This document shows, piece after piece, positions 9,567-16,550 of a DNA stretch of 64,000 bases (its first letter is position 1; each line of letters starts with the position of its first letter). A model generated the notes under the pieces. That model saw only the letters and a program-made list of their open reading frames with translations, was not told the origin of the DNA and did no database searches. The position numbers and the translations under genes were made by a program. The stretch is from Bacillota bacterium (GTDB lineage Bacteria > Bacillota > Clostridia > Clostridiales > Caloramatoraceae): NCBI GenBank assembly GCA_023415335.1, contig JAEZLD010000089.1, positions 4,961 to 68,960 on the forward strand. Reading direction: 5' to 3'.

Positions 9567-9923
9567 ATGAACCCTGGCGGACGCTGTGAATTAGATGAAA
9601 ACAAAATATGTGACGGATGCAATGAATGTAATAGATGTGACCTTGACCCTACAAAGCTTTGTGACAGCTGCGGAAAGTGCCTTGAGCTGGACGATGCAGA
9701 ATACAAGGAGGTATTCATTGACGGTGTTTTAAATGACGCATCAGAAGCCGATGAGTATCTTTTGGACTACGACTCCCAGATACCCAGTGATTCTGAGCTT
9801 CAGGAAGGACTTGAAGACGGAGTGGAGTACATTGAGGATATACCAGAGCTTAAGGTAAAGTACAACAGACAGCTGGAGGAGATATTCAAAGAAATGGGCA
9901 AAAACAATAACAGTGAAGAATGA
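9567..9923 (+). CDS. Conserved hypothetical protein with N-terminal cysteine clusters
   Basis: Product unknown. The start is ATG 9567, served by AAGGG at 9554-9558, rather than the upstream ATG at 9549, which has no RBS (118 residues). The first 40 residues hold eight cysteines: C7, then CDGCNECNRC (four Cys at 3-residue spacing) and CDSCGKC. This suggests a zinc or Fe-S binding module. The rest is strongly acidic with no membrane segment and ends in a helical LEEIFKEMGK stretch. It follows the SOS-induced yneA-like gene by 90 bp with no visible terminator between them, so it could be co-induced. A similar gene is believed to accompany lexA in other clostridia (from memory). Confidence 0.72.
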   Translation: MNPGGRCELDENKICDGCNECNRCDLDPTKLCDSCGKCLELDDAEYKEVFIDGVLNDASEADEYLLDYDSQIPSDSELQEGLEDGVEYIEDIPELKVKYNRQLEEIFKEMGKNNNSEE

Positions 9924-9936
9924 AAAGAAAATGTGG

Positions 9937-9974
9937 AAACTCCGTGTTTTAATAGCTGAACACGGAGTTTCTTT
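9937..9974. terminator. Terminator hairpin after the Cys-cluster gene
   Basis: A 10-bp stem (AAACTCCGTG / CACGGAGTTT) is followed by TTTCTTTAT on the plus strand and by TTTCCACATTTTC on the minus strand. It can end the plus-strand gene, and also any minus-strand transcript from the GC-rich element to its right. Confidence 0.8.
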
Positions 9975-9984
9975 ATAATATACT

Positions 9985-10095
9985 GAATATTAAAGCGCCA
10001 CATAAACATCGTCAGCACCTCACCACCAACCCCGGGTCGGCACAGGGCCAGATCCCTACAGGGTAAACCTCTAAAACTATGGAAAAAATAGTAAC
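9985..10095 (-). ncRNA. Candidate structured RNA (unidentified), GC-rich
   Basis: A stretch far richer in G and C than its surroundings lies between two AT-rich zones and has no credible ORF. Read on the minus strand it gives several local hairpins: CCC-TGTA-GGG, GGC-CCTGT-GCC, and CCGAC-CCGG-GGTTGG with one G-U pair. An AT stem CTTTA...TAAAG follows, and then the hairpin at 9937-9974 as a possible 3' terminator. This looks like a small RNA of roughly 150-200 nt whose 5' end may reach about 10130. I do not recognise the class with confidence; raiA RNA is one class to compare. No convincing promoter was found, and strand is judged from the position of the terminator. Confidence 0.45.
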
Positions 10096-10103
10096 CATTT
10101 ATG

Positions 10104-10131
10104 AGTTTACATAATAAATATTATGTTTATT
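10104..10131. other. dif: dif-like Xer recombination site
   Basis: Two 11-bp arms flank a 6-bp centre: AGTTTACATAA (10104-10114), TAAATA, TTATGTTTATT (10121-10131). The left arm, read on the minus strand, is TTATGTAAACT, identical to one arm of the Bacillus subtilis dif site as I remember it. The other arm matches it as an inverted copy at 8 of 11 positions. It lies 8 bp beyond the stop of a tyrosine recombinase gene and at the point where gene orientation switches. AT-rich DNA yields chance matches, so the call is moderate. Confidence 0.5.
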
Positions 10132-10139
10132 ATAATGAT

Positions 10140-11126
10140 TTATAAATCACCAAGAGGGTTAGCTTTAGCTGCCTCACGGAGCTTCTCATCGTCTATGTGT
10201 GTATATATCTGGGTAGTTGAAACACTTTCATGTCCAAGCATCTGCTGTAGGGCCCTTATATCAACATTGCCATACTTATACATAAGAGTAGCAGCAGTGT
10301 GTCTAAGTTTATGTGGGGTATACTTACCTCCATAAAGACCAGCCTTCTTAATATGATTCTTAACCAGTATCTCTACAGTACGCTTGTTAATCCTCTTATT
10401 TCTTTCGCTAAGGAACAGGGCATCCTTGTCAGGATTGGAATCATCCAGCTTGGGCCTTACCTTAAGGTATTCCTGAATTACATGTATGCAGGAGGAGTTA
10501 AGATATATGGTACGTTCCTTATTTCCTTTGCCAACCACGGTTAATGTATCTCCCTTTATCTTAGGGATGTCTATGCTAACAAGCTCTGAAAGTCTCATGC
10601 CACAGTTTAGAAAAAGTACTATTATAGCGTAGTCCCGATCAGCATTCCTTCCGTTTATGGAGCCTATAAGGTCCTTGCTTTGCTGCAGTGTAAGATATAC
10701 TGGCTGTCTCTTGCTTAATTTGGGGCTTTCAAGCTCCCTGGCAGGGTTCTCCTTGATAAGCTTCTTCTTTGTCTCTAAATACAGGAAGAAGGATCTTATT
10801 GCAGAGGTTTTCCTGGCCCTGGCATAGGGGCTGTTATCCCTTTTAATGGTTATATAATTTATATAAGCATAAAGTTCAGAAAGCCTGATTGAGCATATTA
10901 AGTCATCATTTATATCAGATATATCAATTTCTTCAATGTTGTCAGTTTTAATTTTTTGTTTCTGTGACTTTATGAATTTTAAAAACAGCTTTAGATCAAC
11001 CATATAACCCCGGATAGTGTTAGGAGATTTTCCCTTAACGGTTGCCATGTAGCCTAAAAACTCCTTAAGTATTTCCGGAAGGCTTTCATTATATATCACG
11101 TCGTACAATTTATCATCCAAAACCAA
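10140..11126 (-). CDS. Tyrosine recombinase of the XerC/XerD family
   Basis: This is a site-specific recombinase with an N-terminal SAM-like core-binding domain (PEILKEFLGYMATVKGKSPNTIRGY) and a C-terminal catalytic domain. All catalytic residues are visible: Arg in CGMRLSEL (about 178), Lys in GKGNKER (about 200), His and Arg in HKLRHTAA (about 272 and 275), His in LGHES (about 299) and the nucleophile Tyr in QIYTHI (about 308). An ATG exists at 11153 but has no RBS and lies inside a palindrome. TTG 11126 has AGGAAGAG with 9-nt spacing and is preferred (328 residues). It carries no phage or integron neighbours, so a chromosome-dimer resolution role is plausible. CodV/XerC is absent from its Bacillus position between trmFO and hslV in this window. 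Confidence 0.9.
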   Translation of the reverse strand: MVLDDKLYDVIYNESLPEILKEFLGYMATVKGKSPNTIRGYMVDLKLFLKFIKSQKQKIKTDNIEEIDISDINDDLICSIRLSELYAYINYITIKRDNSPYARARKTSAIRSFFLYLETKKKLIKENPARELESPKLSKRQPVYLTLQQSKDLIGSINGRNADRDYAIIVLFLNCGMRLSELVSIDIPKIKGDTLTVVGKGNKERTIYLNSSCIHVIQEYLKVRPKLDDSNPDKDALFLSERNKRINKRTVEILVKNHIKKAGLYGGKYTPHKLRHTAATLMYKYGNVDIRALQQMLGHESVSTTQIYTHIDDEKLREAAKANPLGDL

Positions 11127-11146
11127 CCACTCTCTTCCTTTTTGTA

Positions 11147-11184
11147 ATAACATTTCGCTAAATTAGTATTTAGCGAAATGTTAT
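11147..11184. repeat. Perfect 17-bp inverted repeat upstream of the recombinase gene
   Basis: Arms ATAACATTTCGCTAAAT (11147-11163) and its exact complement (11168-11184) are separated by the 4 bases TAGT. No T-run follows on either strand, so it does not look like an intrinsic terminator. It overlaps the stop codon of the upstream membrane-protein gene and precedes the recombinase RBS. An operator or a recombinase target are the simplest ideas. Confidence 0.85.
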
Positions 11185-11405
11185 CTGTCTCCTCTTCTTT
11201 GTTTATTAGTGCTTCTTTTTCTCTTTTTTAAAGGAACTACCTTTGACCCATACACATTCTTATGTTCATTATAGCTTTGAGCCGGTCTGGGTTTGCTTTT
11301 ACCATCTATAAGTCTTCTTTCTCTGGTCATATCCTTGACTATGGCAAAAGCTATAAACAAAAATAACACTATAAAGAAAACAAATGCAAAATACTTAAAT
11401 ATCAT
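11181..11405 (-). CDS. Small single-span membrane protein, unknown function
   Basis: Product not recognised. From ATG 11405 (RBS GAGGT with 7-nt spacing) it encodes 74 residues. It has a strongly hydrophobic N-terminal segment (MIFKYFAFVFFIVLFLFIAFAIV) and then a very basic, low-complexity tail (RERRLIDGKSKPRPAQ... LKKRKRSTNKQRRGDR). A longer version from ATG 11444 lacks an RBS. The likely topology is membrane-anchored with a cytoplasmic cationic tail that could contact nucleic acid or phospholipid. It precedes the tyrosine recombinase in the same direction, and the inverted repeat 11147-11184 lies between them. Confidence 0.6.
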   Translation of the reverse strand: MIFKYFAFVFFIVLFLFIAFAIVKDMTRERRLIDGKSKPRPAQSYNEHKNVYGSKVVPLKKRKRSTNKQRRGDR

Positions 11406-11444
11406 ACCTGTTACCTCATTAGTATAAATTGTTGTCCCTTTCAT

Positions 11445-11782
11445 AGGTAAATGCAGAAAGCCTGTCCTTATATAAGCCCTTATAAGCGTTTTTATAATAC
11501 CAGAAATGTAGCTGTAGCTCTAGAACCTCTCATAAGGCCTTGTGATGCTTAGGACCCTGTTTCCCATCACTTAATAATAACATTCTATCACATCTTGATA
11601 AAAATATAAATTGTTATGGTAATCAACAGCTCTGAATAACTTTGTTATTAACCTTGAATTTTAGTGCATGTGATATTTCAGAAAAGGTTCCTTTTTTCTA
11701 CAATACCAATTGAGATGCATTATCAACTGCAAAAATAAATATTTTGTCGTCATGCATAATATGATAATTATATATTCGACAT
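11445..11782. other. Gene-free stretch with a possible structured leader
   Basis: No credible coding frame. On the minus strand, toward the small membrane protein, positions about 11525-11575 contain GTGATG...CATCAC enclosing GGGAAACAGGGTCC. This is followed by a GC-richer segment with AGGCCT and AGCTACAGCT. A poor -10 (TAGAAT) lies just upstream of this hairpin. It may be an untranslated leader; no known riboswitch signature was recognised. The left-over DNA from 11640 to 11780 is plain AT-rich sequence. Confidence 0.4.
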
Positions 11783-11834
11783 ATAAAAAATAGACTGTGC
11801 CAAGAAGTCGATTTAAGCACTCCTTGTCACAGCC
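11783..11834 (-). terminator. Intrinsic terminator after purB
   Basis: On the minus strand the arm CTGTGACAAGGAGT pairs with ACTTCTTGGCACAG with two mismatches, and TATTTTTT follows. It begins 20 bp after the purB stop codon. Confidence 0.85.
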
Positions 11835-11853
11835 CTGTTTACATATTGTTAAA

Positions 11854-13284
11854 TCACACGTTTATCTCTACATCTACCTTCTGGTTGTTATAGCCCTCAA
11901 TCAGCGGATCCACTACTTCACTTATAAATTCCTCAACCTGATAAGGTGCCCTGCCTATGAATTCTTTTGCATTTACTAGCTTCTTTATCTCTTCCTTATC
12001 CAGCTTGAAGCTTTCATCTGCACATATTCTATCCAGCAGGTCATTAGGCCTGCCCTCTTCCTTTACTACCTTAGCAGCCGCCATAGAGTGAACCCTTATT
12101 CTTTCGTGAAGCTCCTGTCGGTCTCCTCCATTTTTAACCGCCTCCATAAGTATGTTTTCAGTTGCCATAAATGGCAGTTCCTCGTTTATATGCCTTTCTA
12201 TCATCTTTGGATAAACAACCATGTTTGAACTTATGTTTATATAGAGATTGAGTATTCCATCTAATGCAAGGAAGGCCTCCGGAACTGCTATTCTCTTGTT
12301 AGCAGAATCATCTAATGTTCTCTCAAACCACTGAGTTGATGCTGTAATAGCAGGATTCATAGAGTTAACTATAACGTATCTTGCCAGGGAAGATATTCTC
12401 TCGGATCTCATGGGGTTTCTCTTATATGCCATGGCAGAGGAACCAATCTGATTCTTCTCAAACGGCTCCTCAAGTTCCTTCATATTCTGGAGTATTCTTA
12501 AGTCATTGCTGAATTTATAAGCACTTTGTGCAGCCGCTGTAACAGCATTCAAAACTATTGTATCCTGCTTTCTAGGATAGGTCTGTCCAGTTATCATAAA
12601 ATACCTATCCTTAAAGCCCATTTTCTCGCATATTTTCTTGTCAAGCTCTTTAATTTTGTTCTGGTCACCATCAAATAAATCCATAAAACTGGCCTGTGTT
12701 CCTGTTGTTCCCTTTACACCGCGCATTTTCAGGCTATCAATGGTATAATTTATATATTCTAAGTCCATAACCAGGTCCTGTAACCATAGGCTGGCCCTCT
12801 TACCGACAGTTGTTAGCTGTGCAGGCTGCAGATGGGTAAAGCCAAGTGTAGGCATGCTCTTATATTCAAGGGCAAAGCTTTTAAGATTCTTCATAGTCTG
12901 AACAATCTTTGTTCTTATAAGCTCAAGAGCCTGCTTCATTATAATAACGTCTGCATTATCCCCTACATAGCAGCTTGTTGCTCCCAGGTGGATTATGCCC
13001 TTTGCATTTGGGCATTGGAGTCCATATGCATAAACATGAGACATTACATCGTGCCTTACAAGCCTTTCTCTTTCCTCCGCATCCTCATAGTTTATATTTT
13101 CAACATTTCTCTTAAGCTCATTTATCTGTTCCTCTGTAATATTGAGTCCGAGCTCCTTCTCACCCTCTGCCAGTGCGACCCAAAGCCTTCTCCAGATGGT
13201 GAACTTATTCTGGTCCGAAAAAATATAGGACATTTCCTTGCTGGCATATCTTTTTATAAGTGGACTTTCATATAAATCTCTCAT
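11854..13284 (-). CDS. purB: Adenylosuccinate lyase
   Basis: PurB cleaves adenylosuccinate to AMP and SAICAR to AICAR, both releasing fumarate, and so acts twice in purine synthesis. The fumarase/aspartase superfamily signature is clear as GSSAMAYKRNPMRSE, with the mobile-loop catalytic Ser. Also visible are HDVMSHVYAYGL and TLGFTHLQPAQLTTVGKR, which holds the catalytic His. The length of 476 residues is normal for the longer Firmicute type. The RBS is GGAGGAG. It stands alone rather than in a pur operon. It has its own upstream region with inverted CACGAA boxes and its own terminator. Confidence 0.97.
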   Translation of the reverse strand: MRDLYESPLIKRYASKEMSYIFSDQNKFTIWRRLWVALAEGEKELGLNITEEQINELKRNVENINYEDAEERERLVRHDVMSHVYAYGLQCPNAKGIIHLGATSCYVGDNADVIIMKQALELIRTKIVQTMKNLKSFALEYKSMPTLGFTHLQPAQLTTVGKRASLWLQDLVMDLEYINYTIDSLKMRGVKGTTGTQASFMDLFDGDQNKIKELDKKICEKMGFKDRYFMITGQTYPRKQDTIVLNAVTAAAQSAYKFSNDLRILQNMKELEEPFEKNQIGSSAMAYKRNPMRSERISSLARYVIVNSMNPAITASTQWFERTLDDSANKRIAVPEAFLALDGILNLYINISSNMVVYPKMIERHINEELPFMATENILMEAVKNGGDRQELHERIRVHSMAAAKVVKEEGRPNDLLDRICADESFKLDKEEIKKLVNAKEFIGRAPYQVEEFISEVVDPLIEGYNNQKVDVEINV

Positions 13285-13303
13285 ATTTTAACTCCTCCAA
13301 AAA

Positions 13304-13356
13304 CACGAATGATTTCATTGGTTATGTAATAATTTTTCGTGCATATATGATTATAA
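13304..13356 (-). promoter_or_regulatory. purB promoter region with inverted CACGAA boxes
   Basis: On the minus strand a TATAAT (plus 13350-13355) lies about 65 bp before the purB start. Downstream, CACGAA (13304-13309) and TTCGTG (13336-13341) form an inverted pair with 26 bp between them, reminiscent of PurR PurBoxes (CGAA core). TTGGTTA occurs twice upstream and once inverted. The operator assignment is inference; no clear -35 was found. Confidence 0.35.
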
Positions 13357-13462
13357 CACAAAGTAACCAATAAAAATATAACCAAAATACTTTCATATAT
13401 TTTAATTAATGTTTATTTTGTTCAAAACAAAATAAATTAATTATATAACCGTGATAATTCCT

Positions 13463-13837
13463 TCATTTTTTGTATATTATACTGATTGTACTATTTATGA
13501 TGCTTAAAGATTCCTCCAGGAGAGGTCTATTATAAAGCTTAAGCTGCTCATAATGTTTAAGTCCTATATCTGTTATCTTGTAGTGCCTCTTAGTTTTTTT
13601 ATCAGGCTCATCCCAGAAGCCTTCAATTAAAAGCTCCTCTTCCATACTCCTTAAAAGAGGATACATCATTCCAGGACTTGGCCTCCATTGGTACTGAAGA
13701 GCCACCTCTATCTTGTCAATCAGTTCGTTTCCATAGCAGGTTTTTTCTCTCAAATAATACAGCACAAACAGCTTGACAATTGTTGTTATGTTAACCTTAC
13801 TCATCAGTTGCCTGTTTCTTACGCTTCCATCAGACAT
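13463..13837 (-). CDS. PadR family transcriptional regulator
   Basis: This 124-residue winged-helix regulator has the PadR core: VLYYLREKTCYGNELIDKI, RPSPGMMYPLLRSMEEELLIEGFW (recognition helix), then the wing KKTKRHYKITDIGLKHYEQ. A short C-terminal helix is the likely dimer interface. The RBS GGGGG has 7-nt spacing. PadR proteins usually repress an adjacent transporter or stress gene in response to a small molecule. Here the neighbours are purB and rny, so the target is not obvious. It lies between two independently terminated genes and may act elsewhere. Confidence 0.9.
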   Translation of the reverse strand: MSDGSVRNRQLMSKVNITTIVKLFVLYYLREKTCYGNELIDKIEVALQYQWRPSPGMMYPLLRSMEEELLIEGFWDEPDKKTKRHYKITDIGLKHYEQLKLYNRPLLEESLSIINSTISIIYKK

Positions 13838-13902
13838 AGAATTGCCCCCTTTGTTTACATAATTATTTTTATGTAATCATATACCTGTATCTCATACTTA
13901 AA

Positions 13903-13933
13903 AAATAAAGGCTGCAATAAGCAGCCTTTATTT
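13903..13933 (-). terminator. Intrinsic terminator after rny
   Basis: A perfect 13-bp stem (AAATAAAGGCTGC / GCAGCCTTTATTT) with loop AATAA directly abuts the rny stop codon and runs into T on the minus strand. Confidence 0.92.
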
Positions 13934-15481
13934 CTATTTGGCATATTCTATAGCTCTTACTTCCCTGATAACATTTACCTTTATCTGTCCAGGGTATTCA
14001 AGCTCGCTTTCCACCTTTTTAACAATATCCCTTGCCATCAGGATGGAATCTGAATCAGAAACCTGTTCAGGCTTAACCATTATTCTTATTTCACGGCCAG
14101 CCTGTATTGCAAAGGATTTTTCAACTCCATTAAAGGAATTTGCTATTTCTTCAAGCTTTTCTAGTCTCTTAATATATGCCTCCAGTGTCTCTCTCCTAGC
14201 TCCAGGCCTTGCAGCAGATATTGCATCAGCAGCCTGAACCAGAATGGCTTCAACAGTCTGAGGTTCTACGTCCCCATGATGGGATGCAACACAATGTATT
14301 ATTGCAGGTGACTCATTGTACCTCTTAACAATGTCGCTTCCTATAAGGGCATGAGGTCCTTCAACCTCATGATCTACAGCCTTACCTATATCGTGGAGAA
14401 GTCCTCCACGCTTTGCAATCGCCACATCAGCTCCCAGCTCTGAGGCCATAAGCCCGGCAAGATAGGAAACCTCCATGGAATGCTTGAGTACATTCTGCCC
14501 ATAGCTTGTTCTGTATTTCAGCCTTCCTAAAAGCTTTATCAGCTCAACATGAAGCCCATGTACACCTGTGTCAAAGGTAGCCTGTTCACCCTTTTCCCTG
14601 ATTTCCATGTCAACCTCTTTTTTAGCCTTTTCAACCATCTCTTCGATTCTAGCAGGATGTATCCTGCCATCGGCGATAAGCTTTTCAAGGGCTATCCTTG
14701 CAACTTCTCTCCTTATAGGATCAAAGCTGGACAGTATAACTGCCTCTGGGGTATCATCGATTATCAGGTCAATTCCTGTAAGTGTTTCAAGAGTTCTGAT
14801 GTTTCTGCCTTCTCTTCCTATTATCCTGCCCTTCATTTCGTCATTTGGAAGAGATACAACTGAAACGGTTGTTTCAGCCACATGATCAGCAGCGCATCTT
14901 TGGATTGAGCAGGCAATTATCTCTCTTGCCTTCTTTTCTCCCTCTTCGCGTGCCTTTGTTTCTATGTCCTTAATCATAACAGCAGCTTCGTGCTTTACTT
15001 CCTTCTGAACATCGTCCAGAAGCATTTCTCTAGCTTCCTCAGTAGTAAGGGAAGCTATTCTTTCAAGCTCCTCTATCTGTTTTTTATACAGACCAGCTGC
15101 TTCATCCTGAAGCTTTTGAACCTCCTGCTGTTTTCTATTCAGATTCTGTTCCCTTGCTTCAAGACTGTCAACCTTCTTATCCAGGGTTTCCTCCCTTTGG
15201 ATAAGCCTTCTTTCCATTCTCTGAAGTTCACTTCTTCTTTCCCTTACTTCCTTTTCATATTCGGTACGAAGCTTGTGAACCTCTTCTTTAGCTTCTATAA
15301 CTGATTCCTTTTTCTTTGTCTCTGCTTCCTTCTCAGCTTCTGTCACAATTTTACTTGCTTGTTCTTCTGCACTTTGCAGTTTTCCTTCGGCTATTCTCTT
15401 TCTAGCAAAATAACCTATAATTAACGCTGCAGCTACAGCAATAATTCCAACTATCCATGTAATAATGTCTTTTTCTGTCAT
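13934..15481 (-). CDS. rny: Ribonuclease Y
   Basis: RNase Y is the membrane-anchored endoribonuclease that starts mRNA decay in many Firmicutes. An N-terminal membrane helix ([21 protein letters not shown]) is followed by a long charged coiled coil (about residues 25-195). A KH domain comes next ([31 protein letters not shown]), then an HD hydrolase domain with [14 protein letters not shown] and VASHHGD. The start at ATG 15481 has GGAGG with a short gap, giving [10 protein letters not shown] farther ATG at 15499 overlaps the RBS and was rejected. The protein has 515 residues, normal length. It has its own promoter inside the end of the upstream ATPase gene and its own terminator. Confidence 0.97.
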   Translation of the reverse strand: MTEKDIITWIVGIIAVAAALIIGYFARKRIAEGKLQSAEEQASKIVTEAEKEAETKKKESVIEAKEEVHKLRTEYEKEVRERRSELQRMERRLIQREETLDKKVDSLEAREQNLNRKQQEVQKLQDEAAGLYKKQIEELERIASLTTEEAREMLLDDVQKEVKHEAAVMIKDIETKAREEGEKKAREIIACSIQRCAADHVAETTVSVVSLPNDEMKGRIIGREGRNIRTLETLTGIDLIIDDTPEAVILSSFDPIRREVARIALEKLIADGRIHPARIEEMVEKAKKEVDMEIREKGEQATFDTGVHGLHVELIKLLGRLKYRTSYGQNVLKHSMEVSYLAGLMASELGADVAIAKRGGLLHDIGKAVDHEVEGPHALIGSDIVKRYNESPAIIHCVASHHGDVEPQTVEAILVQAADAISAARPGARRETLEAYIKRLEKLEEIANSFNGVEKSFAIQAGREIRIMVKPEQVSDSDSILMARDIVKKVESELEYPGQIKVNVIREVRAIEYAK

Positions 15482-15597
15482 CACACACCTCCTTATCATA
15501 TATAATTAAATATAATTATTTCCGTGAAAGAAACCGTTTTCGAAGCTTGTTTAATACAATAATGTAAGTATACATTACTCAACCATTATTTGTCTTT

Positions 15598-15626
15598 ATT
15601 TTATTATAATTTTAATTTTATGTCAA
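15598..15626 (-). promoter_or_regulatory. Promoter for rny
   Basis: On the minus strand TTGACA (15621-15626) and TAAAAT (15598-15603) are spaced by 17 bp. The -35 lies in the last codons of the preceding gene. The leader of about 110 nt contains a small palindrome AATGTA-TACT-TACATT. Confidence 0.65.
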
Positions 15627-16277
15627 GTTTACTGCTTCAACAATACTCACACCATCACTAAGTTTCACACTATAGCATACATCAGCACTTTCAAGTAAAT
15701 GATGGTTATGGGTAACCATTATTATCTGCCTATTGAAAAGGGTGCTGATCTGCTTCAAAAATTCTGCTACATTACTAATAAAATCTTCACTTACATGCTT
15801 TGCAGGCTCATCAAGTATAATAGGTCCGTCAATTTTAGGGTCGTGTATCTCCATCATGGCAACCCTCAGAGCCAAGGATATTACATCTACAACCCCTCCG
15901 CCCCTTGAATCCTGAGGTCTTGTAACTATCTCAGAATTATTGATTTTTGATACAACAAAAAAGTCTCCTTCAATCCTGTTAGCTTTCTCAAGAAGCTCTA
16001 TTTTAAATTCCATGGAAGGGTCAAATATATACTGCAGACACTGGGTTACAAGATACTCCATTTGTGCTTTAGACTGCTCTCTGGCAAATTGGGATGCATT
16101 CTGTAGTAGCAGCTTAACCTTCTGAAGCTTTTCGTTTTGCTTTTGAAGCTTATCCAGCTTTTCAAGGGACCTTTGGGAAAGCTCTGTAAGAGTTTCCATC
16201 CTTCCCTTCTGCTTGTAGTATTCATTCCTCTCTGTCTTTAGCCCTCTCTCTATATCTTCTATATATGAATCAAACAA
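15618..16277 (-). CDS. C-terminal half of a split Rad50/SbcC-like ATPase
   Basis: This 219-residue protein looks like the descending half of an SMC/Rad50-type ATPase encoded as a separate gene. Residues 1-75 form a charged coiled coil. The ABC signature region is SRGGGVVDVISLALRVA (124-140). Walker B is PIILDEPAKHVS (152-163), with the D-loop after it, and the H-loop His is His190 in MVTHNHH. There is no Walker A, which is supplied by the 484-residue product of the same operon. It starts at TTG with GGGAGG and 8-nt spacing. The pair probably assembles into one composite ATPase head that works with the Mre11-like nuclease upstream. It is the last gene of the operon beginning at recX. Confidence 0.85.
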   Translation of the reverse strand: MFDSYIEDIERGLKTERNEYYKQKGRMETLTELSQRSLEKLDKLQKQNEKLQKVKLLLQNASQFAREQSKAQMEYLVTQCLQYIFDPSMEFKIELLEKANRIEGDFFVVSKINNSEIVTRPQDSRGGGVVDVISLALRVAMMEIHDPKIDGPIILDEPAKHVSEDFISNVAEFLKQISTLFNRQIIMVTHNHHLLESADVCYSVKLSDGVSIVEAVNLT

Positions 16278-16310
16278 TGGCCATGCCTCCCAACCTATAG
16301 AAAGAAGCTG

Positions 16311-16550
16311 CTACATTTCAGGAGGAAGCATGCCTTCCACATCCTTTATGAGCCCTTCTATTTCCTTTTTTAATGAGTCTATTTCTCCATCAAGGTTTTC
16401 TGGAACTACTCCAAGCTCCTTAAGCTGGCTTATTATATCATTCCGCTGATTTTGCAGCTCCTCAAGCCTAGTCTCAGCTTTTATTTTCTTTTTTTTGGCA
16501 ATCTCAAGTCTGTCCTTAAGTTCGTTTATCCTTGTGTCATAGCTTCCCAT
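16311..16550 (-). CDS. Small coiled-coil protein between the split ATPase halves
   Basis: Product unknown. The 79 residues are almost entirely heptad-like helix (INELKDRLEIAKKKKIKAETRLEELQNQRNDIISQL). The helix is broken once by GVVPENLDGEI and resumes as a second short helix ending in MLPPEM. The ATG overlaps the stop of the Walker A-bearing ATPase gene (TAATG) and has an AAGGAT RBS, which implies translational coupling. Its position between the two ATPase halves suggests a third subunit, perhaps extending the short descending coil or bridging at the hook. That role is inference; no motif proves it. Confidence 0.65.
   Translation of the reverse strand: MGSYDTRINELKDRLEIAKKKKIKAETRLEELQNQRNDIISQLKELGVVPENLDGEIDSLKKEIEGLIKDVEGMLPPEM

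Noticed and set aside
9800..10018. A minus-strand frame covering the Cys-cluster gene end and the GC-rich element
   Set aside because: It is antisense to a better gene and crosses a strong hairpin; no RBS.
11445..11640. 6S RNA candidate
   Set aside because: No clear open-bubble architecture or conserved 6S core was found; kept only as a possible leader.
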